DNA of 28,981 bases from Pseudomonadota bacterium (GTDB lineage Bacteria; Myxococcota_A; Polyangia; Polyangiales; Polyangiaceae), in NCBI GenBank assembly GCA_023398955.1, contig JAEWRL010000241.1, positions 1 through 28,981 of the forward strand, read 5' to 3'. A program made the position numbers and the translations under genes. How positions within the stretch are numbered: position 1 is the stretch's first letter; each line of letters begins with the position of its first letter. Shown here one piece after another: positions 7,479-17,364 of this stretch. The notes under the pieces were generated by a model. That model saw nothing but the letters and a program-made list of their open reading frames with translations. It did no database searches and had not been told where the DNA came from.

Positions 7479-10400
7479 TCATGCCAACTCTCCAGAAAGG
7501 GCGCCACCTTCGACCTGTGCGGGATCGAAGCTGGCAATGATACTCAGGAGCCGGTCGATCTGTGCCTCGTCCTTGAAGATGCCATCCACCCCCTCGGCGT
7601 GGATCTGGGTGAACGGCGCTTCGTAGAGGTCGTCGAGGCTGAGCATGCCGTGGTCGGTGATATGCTGCTTGATTAGGGTGAGGAATTGGATCTGCTGGGC
7701 TGTGAGCGCCGGGAACTCGTGGACGAAGGACTCGAAGGCCCGCTCGACTTCGACCCCGTCCAGGCCCACCAGGCCCCGCAGCACGAACTGCAGCCGGTTC
7801 AGGAGCCTCTCGGGCTCTCCCTCGGCTTCTTGGGCGAAGAGGCGGTAGAGGTTGGCCTTCGGATCGACATCCATCACAAGGACGGCAAGCTTTCTCACGT
7901 CTTCGTCGGACACCCGGATGTTGGCGCGGATCTTCCGCAGCACCAGGTTACTCTCGAAGTGCTCGAGCAGCGTGGCTTTGACGCGCTTTCTATATTCGAC
8001 GAGCCTGAGGCCCTCGAGCTTCGGCAGGAACCTTTCCCGCTGTTCTTCGCTATCTGGCACATCCATGACCAGCAAGGACGGCTTCGCCGCCGTGGCGTAG
8101 TCCTGGTGACGCATGATGCCGCGCAGGTCGAGCCGCAGTTCTTCCAATTGGGGCAGGGTCACGCTGCCCCAGAACGCTTTGCTGCGCACCCGCTGGATGG
8201 CCTCGGCCTTGGCCTTCACCGGATTGAGGTTCAGCTGCAGGCGCTCCACCTGCTCTTCCACGTCCGCCCTATGCTTCTCGCGCTCGGGCGCGGCCCGAAG
8301 CTGAGCAGTCTGCAGCCGGGTCAGCGCCAAATCGAAGCGATACGCCGATTCTTCCCCCCTCTGGTGGATCAAATGCATCAGCGGCGCGGCCACCTTGAAG
8401 AGCTGCTCCTTGGTGGTTGGCTGCCAGCCGCCCACAACTTGGGGGCTGAGCAAGGGCTCGAGCTCCTTCCAGCGCTCCTTGGCGGCAATCGCGCCCGTGC
8501 CGCGCACCGCGGCCACCATCTGGGTCAGATGGCCCACGGCGAGATCGAGTGTAGGCTGGTCTAGGGCTTTGACCGCCGCGCTAGCAAGCTCGATGCGCGC
8601 CTCGAAGAGCTGCTGCAAGAGGGAGCGGCTGACGCTGGGCTGCTTCTCTTCGTAGGCCTCGTCGAAGAACTCGAAGTTCCCCCAATGGTCGAAGATCAGA
8701 AACTCTGCCTTGTGCTGCCCGGGGCCGAAGAGGTTCTCGCAGAGCCGCGTGCCGCGCCCGATCATCTGCCAGAACTTCACGTAGCTCTTCACCGGCTTGG
8801 CGAAGACGAGGTTGACCACCTCGGGCACGTCGATGCCGGTGTCCAGCATGTCCACGGAGATGGCAACGGTCGGCTCGCTGGCGCCATCCTTGAATCTGTC
8901 GATCAGCGCTTCGGCATTCGGATCATAGTTGTCGATGATGCGGCAGAAGGAGCCCCCGTATTGGGGGTACATCTCGGTGAAGAGCTGGCCCATCACCACC
9001 GCATGGGCATGGCTCCTGGCGAAGACGATGGTCTTGCCCGGCCGGCTCCCGCTCGGATCCCTCAGGGCATGGTCCATGAGGTTTCTCAGGATGATGCGGC
9101 CCGTGTCCTTGTTGAACACCTGCTTATCCACCTGGCTCTTCTCGAACTCCACTTCCTCGGGCTCGTCGATATCGGCTTCGAGGGCGGCGCGCTGCTCCTC
9201 GGACATCTGGCTGTACTTGATGCCTTCGCGCAGAAAGCGCGTCGTCACCCGGACCACGCGGAAGGGCACGAGATAGGGCGGATCGTTACGCACCGCCTCA
9301 GAGTACTCGTAGTTGAAGGTGGGATCTTGGTCCGAGCACTCGAAGAGCTGATAGGTATTGCGCTCCACGAACTTGACCGGCGTCGCTGTCAGCCCCACCT
9401 CCAGCGCGTCGAAGTAGAGGAAGATGTCCCGGTACTTGTTGTAAATGCTGCGGTGGGACTCATCGGCGATGATGAGATCGAAGAACCCCGGGTCGAAGGA
9501 TTGGAAGATGTTCATCATCGCGGGATAGGTCCCGACGAAGATGCGGTGCTTCGTATCGCCCACCGTCGAACTCTCGACGATGGTGCGCGGTTCGCTCGGC
9601 AGGTGCTCCTTGAAGGCGTTGAGAGCCTGTTTACGGAGCTCGCGCCGGTCGCAGAGAAAGAGGATGCGCTTGGCCCAGCGGGCGCGGATGAGTACGTCGC
9701 AAAGGGAGATGGCCACGCGCGTCTTGCCCGTCCCTGTCGCTTGTACGATCAGCGCGCGCCGGCGCTTGTTCGCAAAGCGCTCACAGACCCGCTTGACGGC
9801 TTCCACCTGGTACATGCGCCCGGCAATGCTGGGGCTGGCTCCCGTCTGGGCCAGGTCGAGCTTCTCCCGACGCTGGAAGTGTAGGCTCTGCAGGCTCGCC
9901 TTCGAGTAGTAAGCGAACAGCCGGCGCGGCGCGTAGCCCTGCGCGTCGTCCTCGATGAAAAGTTCGGCGCCATTGGTGAAGAAGATCACCGGGCGCTGCC
10001 CGTGCTCCTTCTCCAAGACGTCGGCATAGAGCCCGGCCTGGGTGCGCCCTACGGCCGCGTCCTTGGAGGTTCGCTTGGCCTCGATCACCGCCAGGGGCTT
10101 TCCATTGTCGTCCCAGAGCACGTAGTCGCAGCGCCCTTCGCCATGTTTGCCCGTGGCGTAGCCCTGGGGCATGCCGTGGACCGCCACCTCTTGGCCCACT
10201 TCCTCGGTGCACTTGCCCTTGGGGCCAACGTCCCAGCCCACTTCGACAAGAGCTTCGTCAATGAGCCGCCGCCGCGTCTCTTCCTCGTTCAGGTGGAGGA
10301 TGCCGCTCGCCACCGCTTCTCCGGCAACCCGGATCGCGGCCAGCTCCGCTGCTGTGCGCTCGCGGGCCCGCTCGGCCTCGGCCTTGGCCTGCTCAGCCTG

Positions 10401-10970
10401 GGCAGCGGCCTCGCGAGAAGCGTTCAGCTCTTCCCGAAGCTTCTCGAGCTCCGCGGCGCGCGCCGCTTCGAGGGCTTGCTGCTGGGTGATGGCCTCCAGA
10501 AGCTTCTTGTTCTTGCGCTTCTGCTCGGCCTTTGTCGACTCGGGCGCCGGCTCCCGCAGCTGCTGCGGCGTCTCCTTCACATCCCCACCGAGCACACTGA
10601 TGAAGAACCAGCGCCCCACGTTGAGGGCATCCTCTAGCCGCCGCAGGATCACGTCGTGGGTCAGCGGACTCGAGCCCTTGGCATGAGCGCCCCTGTTCCC
10701 CGTCCGTCGCAGGGCATCGAGATGGGTGCGTACCACATTGGGCGTCGCCTCCACGAATGGGCCATACTCGAGCAGCTCATTCAAGCCCGCGTTGTAGGGA
10801 CGCCTCAGCCGGTGGTGCTGGTAGAACCGCTCCACCAGCTCTTCCGTGAACCCCCGCAGCTTCACCGCCGCCCCCGAAGGATCGCTGAAAGCGTACTTCT
10901 CCGCGAAGCCGCAGTAGTCCGCCAACAGCGCCGCGTGGGGCCGCAAGAATTCAAAGTTCAACGACTGCAC
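7479..10970 (-). CDS. hsdR: Type I restriction endonuclease and translocase subunit HsdR (EcoEI-like)
   Basis: HsdR cuts and translocates unmodified DNA. Numbering from the upstream ATG at 11150, the order is: a DUF4145-like domain (about 62-200, SLNFEFLRPH), a charged coiled coil (about 205-275), the nuclease core (Asp342 in RCDYVLW, Glu357 and Lys359 in VIEAK), then an SF2 helicase motor with Walker A ATGTGKT at 471-477, DESH at 563-566, GLTATP at 586-591 and a later MIGRGTRL. An EcoEI-type C-terminal domain follows. I prefer the GTG at 10970. A GAGG site lies seven bases before it, family members start at this point, and residues 1-60 of the longer frame are Gly/Ser/Arg/Pro repeat. The ATG at 11150 remains possible because the repeat keeps the frame open. 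A sigma-54 promoter lies just upstream. Confidence 0.92.
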   Translation of the reverse strand: MQSLNFEFLRPHAALLADYCGFAEKYAFSDPSGAAVKLRGFTEELVERFYQHHRLRRPYNAGLNELLEYGPFVEATPNVVRTHLDALRRTGNRGAHAKGSSPLTHDVILRRLEDALNVGRWFFISVLGGDVKETPQQLREPAPESTKAEQKRKNKKLLEAITQQQALEAARAAELEKLREELNASREAAAQAEQAKAEAERARERTAAELAAIRVAGEAVASGILHLNEEETRRRLIDEALVEVGWDVGPKGKCTEEVGQEVAVHGMPQGYATGKHGEGRCDYVLWDDNGKPLAVIEAKRTSKDAAVGRTQAGLYADVLEKEHGQRPVIFFTNGAELFIEDDAQGYAPRRLFAYYSKASLQSLHFQRREKLDLAQTGASPSIAGRMYQVEAVKRVCERFANKRRRALIVQATGTGKTRVAISLCDVLIRARWAKRILFLCDRRELRKQALNAFKEHLPSEPRTIVESSTVGDTKHRIFVGTYPAMMNIFQSFDPGFFDLIIADESHRSIYNKYRDIFLYFDALEVGLTATPVKFVERNTYQLFECSDQDPTFNYEYSEAVRNDPPYLVPFRVVRVTTRFLREGIKYSQMSEEQRAALEADIDEPEEVEFEKSQVDKQVFNKDTGRIILRNLMDHALRDPSGSRPGKTIVFARSHAHAVVMGQLFTEMYPQYGGSFCRIIDNYDPNAEALIDRFKDGASEPTVAISVDMLDTGIDVPEVVNLVFAKPVKSYVKFWQMIGRGTRLCENLFGPGQHKAEFLIFDHWGNFEFFDEAYEEKQPSVSRSLLQQLFEARIELASAAVKALDQPTLDLAVGHLTQMVAAVRGTGAIAAKERWKELEPLLSPQVVGGWQPTTKEQLFKVAAPLMHLIHQRGEESAYRFDLALTRLQTAQLRAAPEREKHRADVEEQVERLQLNLNPVKAKAEAIQRVRSKAFWGSVTLPQLEELRLDLRGIMRHQDYATAAKPSLLVMDVPDSEEQRERFLPKLEGLRLVEYRKRVKATLLEHFESNLVLRKIRANIRVSDEDVRKLAVLVMDVDPKANLYRLFAQEAEGEPERLLNRLQFVLRGLVGLDGVEVERAFESFVHEFPALTAQQIQFLTLIKQHITDHGMLSLDDLYEAPFTQIHAEGVDGIFKDEAQIDRLLSIIASFDPAQVEGGALSGELA

Positions 10971-11030
10971 GGCATAGCCTCGCTCCCTGGCAAGCAAAGG
11001 TCCCGCACCGGGCTCACTCCTGGACTCATT

Positions 11031-11120
11031 CCCAGATCCCTTCCCGCTCCCAGGTCCCTTCCCGCGCTCAGGCCCACGCCCGCTCCCAGGCCCACGCTCG
11101 CTCCCAGGCTCAGTTCCAGT
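11031..11120 (-). repeat. Five 18-bp tandem repeats in the hsdR leader or N-terminus, G-rich in the sense strand
   Basis: Five 18-bp units start at 11031, 11049, 11067, 11085 and 11103. Each begins CCCAGG, CCCAGA or CTCAGG on the plus strand. On the hsdR sense strand they are rich in GGG runs. The stretch 11031-11051 fits a canonical G-quadruplex (four GGG runs with loops of 3, 2 and 4). The unit is a multiple of three, so the long hsdR frame is not interrupted. Confidence 0.85.
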
Positions 11121-11162
11121 CGGCGAATCGCAGGTCGGGGTCCGAGGCATGGCCTGCCGCAG

Positions 11163-11178
11163 TGCAGCTTACGTTCCA
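11163..11178 (-). promoter_or_regulatory. Putative sigma-54 (-24/-12) promoter for hsdR
   Basis: On the minus strand the sequence is TGGAACG-N4-CTGCA, against the consensus TGGCACG-N4-TTGCA. The invariant GG and GC are present with the required ten-base spacing, and 10 of 12 consensus bases match. It sits in the 37-bp gap between the sigma-54 activator gene and hsdR. The predicted transcription start is near 11152, two bases before the ATG at 11150 and about 180 bases before the GTG at 10970. Confidence 0.58.
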
Positions 11179-11187
11179 TAGGCCCCA

Positions 11188-12714
<1,527 letters not shown>

Positions 12715-13448
12715 GCCCGAGAGGGTAACCGATCTTGCACCGCCGGAAGAGTCTTTGCGTCAAAGGGGCCGAAGGAAGCCAGAATCCCCGGCGCAAAGCG
12801 GCAGAATGGGGACGGAATCTCGCCATGACAGCGGGTCGCCGCCGAAAGAGGGCCCTCGAAGGATTGCCCGCCGCCGAAAGAGGGCCCTCGAAAGCTTGCC
12901 CGCCACCGAAAGGCAGTCCTCGAAACACGGTTCTCGGTCGAAAGACGGCCCTCAGCCAGCGTGTTGGCATGCCTGGACCGACGGGGCCGCGCACCTATCA
13001 TCAACAGCCGGCAACAGGTCAAGCAGCGGCTCCAGCGGCTTGGTCTCTTCAGCGCCTCGCTCTCGGAGCAGTGCCAAGGGCTCATGGGACTCATCGGGCA
13101 GGCTGGTATCGATGACGCTTTTGCGCTCGACACTGCAGAAGATAGCAAGATCGAGCGCGCGATTCGGAAGCAGCCACCGCGGAAAGCGGCACTGCAGCCA
13201 TCGCCCCCCAGGGACCTATCAGAGCGATCCGACGAGGATGTTGAGATCCTTCGTCAGAGCGGCGGGGCGAAGATGCGCAGGCTTCACAACGCGATGACGA
13301 ATTCCCTCAGGGACTTCTGCCGTCCCGCGTGGGGCCTCCGCCTGTCGTGGCTGCTTCGCTCGTCCGCCGCAGGATCGTTGAGAAATCCGCCGAGGACGAG
13401 TCTTGAAGACGCCACCGATCCGGGCTCTCGGGCAGACTCCGAACCCTG
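12715..13448. other. 734-bp gap without a recognised gene, holding the 32-bp repeat array
   Basis: Apart from the array at 12838-12953 I find no convincing coding region. Open frames exist on both strands but show no ribosome site or recognisable motif. A weak TTGACG about 50 bases upstream of the activator ATG has no good partner -10 element. Confidence 0.5.
12838..12953. repeat. 32-bp tandem repeat array with palindromic cores upstream of the activator gene
   Basis: Four units repeat every 32 bases (gccGAAAG cores at about 12841, 12873, 12905 and 12937). The first two share a 23-base identical core that contains the palindrome GAGGGCCCTC; the last two are degenerate. A 32-bp period is about three helical turns, so the palindromes lie on one face of the DNA. 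The array is 124-239 bases upstream of the activator start, which suits an operator or enhancer cluster. Confidence 0.75.
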
Positions 13449-13797
13449 CTATTCCTGTGGCCAGCAGCGCACGGTGCGGAGATGGCCGAGCAGAGACTCG
13501 AGCGCGACAGCGTCGGACTGCTCGACGCGAGCACGACGTGCATCGTCGAGTGGGATCTCGAGCACGTCGCACAGCGAGTCGATCGCCTGTTTGAGGCCTT
13601 CGTTCCGTCCACGTTGCTCTGCAGTCGCGAGAGCGACGCGCTGCAGCTTCAGCTCGTCTTCACGCCACTGGGCAAGCATTCGGGCCTTTGGGTCTTGGCT
13701 CAGCTGCTCCATCGCATTCGTTGCCTTGTGGATATCGGGATTTGCCATGACCAGCCTGCGCCGCTCCTCGTCGGTGACGGCCGCGAGGAAACATGCC
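13449..13797 (-). pseudogene. C-terminal remnant of an Rpn family nuclease/putative transposase
   Basis: The readable part is about 115 residues: FLAAVTDEERRRLVMANPDI, then NAMEQLSQDPKARMLAQWRE, and a C-terminal block with LKQAIDSLCDVLEI and LESLLGHLRTVRCWP. This order matches, from memory, the C-terminal half of Rpn (recombination-promoting nuclease) proteins: a helical segment around LSxDPxAR, a charged helix, then a C-terminal block ending in a short LxxLxxxRxWP motif. The catalytic PD-(D/E)XK half is absent. A TAG at 13798-13800 closes the frame, and the other frames upstream do not restore it. An ATG at 13748 could start a 99-aa peptide. I consider it a broken gene. Confidence 0.6.
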
Positions 13798-14453
13798 TAA
13801 CCGTACGCTGCGTGTTTGGCCGGTTCCACCTCTTTTGTGCAGGCCAGCTTGGGGTTCCACGATGCGCGCCTCGGCGGCGCCGACAGGGAGCTCGCTCGGG
13901 GCGCGCAGGCCGTCGATGCGCGCCAGGTTATCCTTCGTCGTGACGCGCCCGAGCGCTGGACCCGCGACAGCGACGGCCACTCCCATGCTGGCGCATTCCC
14001 AGCAAGGCACGTGGGGATCACACAAAAGCCGTGCCTCGTATTAACGATGGAATGGAGGCAGCGACGCATGCCTGCCGAGACTCGTGCATCCCCAAAGTGG
14101 GTCGGCGTCACGAGTGATTGGTGCCCAGCGGCGGATGGCATGGGTCGAGCGGTATTCACTATTCTCTTGCTGTGGACAGTTCGTAGGTAGTAAATGACCT
14201 AAGAGGTCAGGCTAGGGCGGCTGGTCATGTGCTCCAGTACTTCAAGAGGCTCGAGAGTGAGCCATGAATGGGACGCCGCTTCGGAGGCGCCTACTCGGCG
14301 AGGCAGCTCTCAGCTTCAGGGGGATTGGGCCATGCTGCGGCGCTGGAGGAGACATGGACGGCTCCCTGATCGGACCTGAGCTGCGGCCAACATGGCTCTC
14401 GATCTCAAAGCTCGCATGGAGAGAGCGCGGAGAGAGCCTCGGAGGGTATCAAC
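13798..14453. other. 656-bp gap without a recognised gene, upstream of the sugar porter
   Basis: Minus-strand frames near 13800-14040 read smoothly (for example AVAVAGPALGRVTTKDNLAR) but match nothing I know and lack a ribosome site. The stretch probably contains the control region for the downstream transporter, including the palindrome at 14195-14209. Confidence 0.4.
14195..14209. promoter_or_regulatory. Palindrome TGACCT-AAG-AGGTCA, possible operator
   Basis: A perfect 6-bp inverted repeat with a 3-bp spacer lies about 245 bases before the sugar porter start. It has the shape of a site for a dimeric repressor. A poor -35-like TTGCTG lies upstream at about 14168. No repressor gene is adjacent, so the role is a guess. 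Confidence 0.27.
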
Positions 14454-15863
14454 GTGAAGAGAATCGAGTACTCGGAGAAGTCTCACACAGCGTTCGTGGT
14501 TCTGATTAGCGTGATTGCCACTATCGGTGGCTTTCTCTTCGGCTTCGACAGCGGGGTCATCAACGGTACCGTCCAGGGTCTCCAGGAGGCGTTCCATGCG
14601 GGAGCCCTGAGCACGGGGTTCGATGTGGCGTCCATGCTGCTCGGCTGCGCCGCTGGCGCCTTCTTCGCGGGGGCACTCGCGGATCGCTTCGGGCGCAAGT
14701 CCATCCTCCTCGTGGCGGCGGTGTTCTTCACTGTGAGCGCCTGGGGCTCTGGTGTCGCGGATAGCTCCGGCAGCTTCATCTTCTACCGGCTCATCGGGGG
14801 CCTCGCCGTGGGAGCCGCCAGCATCTTGGCCCCGGCGTACATCAGCGAGGTAGCGCCCGCGCGGTTCCGCGGTGCGCTCTCGTCGATGCAGCAGATTGCC
14901 ATCATGAGCGGCATCTTCGTAGCGTTTCTTAGCAACTACCTCATTGCAGGGAGCGCCAAGGGCTCCACCGCCAAGTACTGGGGGGGCTACGAGGCGTGGC
15001 GCTGGATGTTCTGGGTGGAGATCGTTCCGGCAGTGACGTTCTTCTTCGCGCTTCTTTTCATTCCCGAGAGCCCGCGCTTCCTTGTTGCGACGCGCCAGAC
15101 GGACAAGGCGCTCACCGTGCTCCAAAGGCTGATGGGATCCGGGGCGGCCGCAAAGCTTGCGGAAATCGAAGGCTCGCTAGCACAAGACCATCACCGTCCC
15201 CGCCTTTCAGATGCGCTGCATGCGCGCTATGGCTTGCGACCGATCGTGTGGCTGGGGATTGGCCTCGCGTCGTTCCAACAGCTCGTAGGTATCAACGTCG
15301 TCATGTACTACGGGGCGGTGCTTTGGCAGTCGGCCGGGTTCTCGGAGAGCGATGCCTTGCTGATGAACGTGATGACGGGCGGTGCCGGCATCGGTGCTGC
15401 CATAGTGGCCATGCGGCTCATCGATCGGGTAGGGCGAAAGCCCCTGCTGCTCATTGGTTCGGTCGGCATGGCCCTGACGCTCGGCACGTTGACCGTTGTG
15501 TTCGCCGTTGCCGGTACTTCCGCCAACGGCCAGCTCTCCCTGACGGGAGCCAGCGCCCCGTTGGCGCTTGGCGCTGCGCTCGCATACGGGTTTCTCTTCA
15601 ATCTCTCGTGGGGGCCGGTCATGTGGGTCATGTTGGGCGAGATGTTCCCCAACCAGATCCGCGGCTCAGGGCTCGCCATCAGTGGCTTGGCCCAGTGGGG
15701 ATCCAACTTCACGATAACCCTGAGCTTTCCCATTCTATTGGCTGGTGTGGGCTTGGGCCCAGCATACTCGCTCTACACGCTATTCGCGCTCGTATCGGCC
15801 GTCTTTGTGGTCAAGCTGGTTCGTGAAACGAAAGGCAAGGAGCTGGAGCTCATGGAGGGCTGA
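14454..15863 (+). CDS. MFS sugar porter (sugar:proton symporter, XylE/GalP/GLUT type)
   Basis: This 469-aa inner-membrane transporter has twelve predicted helices. It starts at GTG 14454, preceded by GGAGGG about seven bases upstream. Sugar porter signatures appear in order: GGFLFGFDSGVINGT in helix 1, the ADRFGRK loop after helix 2, PESPRFL at the end of helix 6, QQLVGINVVMYYG in helix 7, DRVGRKPLL between helices 8 and 9, and the cytoplasmic ETKGKELE tail. These are the family's sugar-binding and gating motifs. Substrate cannot be fixed from sequence; xylose, glucose or galactose are all possible. It is a single gene on the plus strand, with a possible operator upstream and a hairpin downstream. 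A link to xylan use is suggested by the GH115 enzyme elsewhere in the window, but the two are far apart. Confidence 0.93.
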   Translation: MKRIEYSEKSHTAFVVLISVIATIGGFLFGFDSGVINGTVQGLQEAFHAGALSTGFDVASMLLGCAAGAFFAGALADRFGRKSILLVAAVFFTVSAWGSGVADSSGSFIFYRLIGGLAVGAASILAPAYISEVAPARFRGALSSMQQIAIMSGIFVAFLSNYLIAGSAKGSTAKYWGGYEAWRWMFWVEIVPAVTFFFALLFIPESPRFLVATRQTDKALTVLQRLMGSGAAAKLAEIEGSLAQDHHRPRLSDALHARYGLRPIVWLGIGLASFQQLVGINVVMYYGAVLWQSAGFSESDALLMNVMTGGAGIGAAIVAMRLIDRVGRKPLLLIGSVGMALTLGTLTVVFAVAGTSANGQLSLTGASAPLALGAALAYGFLFNLSWGPVMWVMLGEMFPNQIRGSGLAISGLAQWGSNFTITLSFPILLAGVGLGPAYSLYTLFALVSAVFVVKLVRETKGKELELMEG

Positions 15864-15988
15864 GGCCCTGCCGACAGTGCGCGTTAGGTCTCCGCCGCGG
15901 GGAATCCGCACCACTGAGGATCGCTTCGAGGCACAGCACGGGGTCGGTCGGGAAGCGGGCCCACGTTGCGCGTGTCACCGCCCTGGGA

Positions 15989-16046
15989 CTTCATGGTTGT
16001 CGATCGAGCGACGGAGGCGCGAAGCGCTACCGTGCGCGGCTCGTCG
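15989..16046. repeat. 58-bp perfect direct repeat, copy 1
   Basis: This 58-bp stretch is identical to 21130-21187 in the same orientation. It starts CTTCATGGTTGTCGATCGAG and ends CGGCTCGTCG. Read on the minus strand, copy 1 continues a GARGYDEPRT-like coding pattern that resembles the end of the FG-GAP gene at 21204. It lies just beyond the 3' end of the minus-strand surface operon. Confidence 0.92.
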
Positions 16047-16056
16047 TAGCCGCGAG

Positions 16057-16076
16057 AGCTGGCTCCGTGGCCAGCT
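16057..16076. terminator. Hairpin between convergent genes, possible terminator
   Basis: AGCTGGC and GCCAGCT form a perfect 7-bp stem with a 6-base loop, between the sugar porter stop (15863) and the lipoprotein stop (16120). There is no T-rich tail on either strand, so rho-independent termination is uncertain. Confidence 0.38.
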
Positions 16077-16119
16077 GCTCACGTCGGCCGAAACCCCACT
16101 TCATTCTTCCCAGGGGCAC

Positions 16120-17364
16120 TCAGTCGACGATGATACACCTGAGCGGTCCCTCTAAGCCGATCAATTGCGACTCCGTGGCCATCAGCTGATTGCTGGCGAA
16201 CCCGCAGGGAGCGATCGAGGTTGCCGTCCATGCGCCCAACGTGAGCTCGCCGCCGTGACACCACTCGGGAGGCTCGTTCAGGACGAACGACTGCTGGAGT
16301 GAGGTGCCATCGCCGAGCACGAGCAACGCCAGCCCTGGCTCGTAAAGTGAGCTCGCCGCGCCCATCATGGATCGGGGAGAAGCCTCAGTACACAGCCAGT
16401 GCCAATCGGGCGTCTCTCCCACGAAATCTACCGCGACCTCGCCGCCCGAGCCAATCGCGGTCGCCCCCCACAGATTCATAGTGACGGTGGTCACAGGGCT
16501 ACCGAAGCCCGGTTCTTCCTGTTGCCAGCCGCTGCTGCGGAGCGCCCAGAGTTCACCCTCCTCGGTCACGGCGAAACCACGCCCGCCAGCGAGTACTACC
16601 TCCGTTATGCCCCGTGCCCCGTCGAGCACGTCCGTCCAGGTGTCGTCGTCGTAGCACCAGAGTCCGTCATCCCCATACGCACAGATCGCCTCGAAGTCCC
16701 GGTCCACAGCCAGCGCGCTCGGCTGTACGGCGCTGGGCAACTCGCCCCCGTTCAGAGGCACGAGCTCATCTTCGTCTTCCAGTGCAGCAAGAAGGACACA
16801 CCGCGCGCTGTCACAGCCAAGCGCCACAACGGCAGCAGCGATGCCTCGAGAGCCGCCCAGCGCAGGCAGAAATACCCCGGATACTGCTCCTTCGAGGTCA
16901 TGGACGTTCGCAGTGCCTTGCGACGTATCCCAGCGCACCGTTCTTACGCGGACCCGTGGCAGCTGCGTTGCAGATGAAGACCGCAAGACCTGCGCAACCG
17001 TGTATCGCTCCACGCCATCTCCCTCCACCTCCGCTAGGACTGCGTCTCCTCCCAGGGCAACGAACCGCGCGCCCTCGGCGATCTCCGACGCTTGGAGCAA
17101 GACCATGGCGGGCTCGACGAGCGCGCTGATCTCCGAGCAGTCCCGGAGCTCGGCCACGCTCCCCTTGAAACAGCTGGCCTGTGGGTCGATGCTCGTGTCA
17201 CCCGCTGCACCGCCACTCGCCCCTGCCGCTCCAGCTGCTCCGCCCGGAAACGTTCCTGCTCCGCCACCGCTGGCACCAGCATCCCCGCCGTCACAGGCGC
17301 TTGCGCCAAGCCCCTGGCCCAGTGCAGCGGCCAAGAGCGCAATCGATGACCTACTCATTCCCAT
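16120..17364 (-). CDS. Putative lipoprotein with Gly/Ala linker and a propeller-like C-terminal region
   Basis: The product is about 414 aa. I choose the ATG at 17364, seven bases after an AAGGAG site; a GTG at 17367 is also possible. Either start overlaps the stop of the upstream SUMF1-like gene. An N-terminal signal sequence (MSRSSIALLAAALGQGLGAS) ends at a Cys followed by a GASGGGAG-type linker, although ASAC is a poor lipobox. The rest has repeating units such as RGFAVTEEGELWALRSSGW and DDGLWCYDDDTWTDV. These resemble blades of an RCC1- or Kelch-like beta-propeller, but I cannot assign a family. Paired cysteines (ALGCDSARC, CAYGDDGLWC) fit an exported protein. It is the last gene of the surface operon. 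Confidence 0.8.
   Translation of the reverse strand: MGMSRSSIALLAAALGQGLGASACDGGDAGASGGGAGTFPGGAAGAAGASGGAAGDTSIDPQASCFKGSVAELRDCSEISALVEPAMVLLQASEIAEGARFVALGGDAVLAEVEGDGVERYTVAQVLRSSSATQLPRVRVRTVRWDTSQGTANVHDLEGAVSGVFLPALGGSRGIAAAVVALGCDSARCVLLAALEDEDELVPLNGGELPSAVQPSALAVDRDFEAICAYGDDGLWCYDDDTWTDVLDGARGITEVVLAGGRGFAVTEEGELWALRSSGWQQEEPGFGSPVTTVTMNLWGATAIGSGGEVAVDFVGETPDWHWLCTEASPRSMMGAASSLYEPGLALLVLGDGTSLQQSFVLNEPPEWCHGGELTLGAWTATSIAPCGFASNQLMATESQLIGLEGPLRCIIVD

Noticed and set aside
7400..7537. Longer hsdM start at 7537
   Set aside because: The extension overlaps the end of hsdR in another frame and does not resemble the conserved HsdM N-terminus, which begins at 7399.
8685..9884. Plus-strand open frame opposite hsdR
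   Set aside because: It lies fully inside the helicase-coding part of hsdR, is His/Glu/Val-rich as antisense frames often are, and has no recognisable domain.
12838..12953. CRISPR array
   Set aside because: The units are contiguous 32-bp repeats with no variable spacers, and no cas genes are in the window.
12961..13800. Plus-strand 279-residue open frame
   Set aside because: It covers the Rpn remnant on the other strand, has no ribosome site and no recognised motif.
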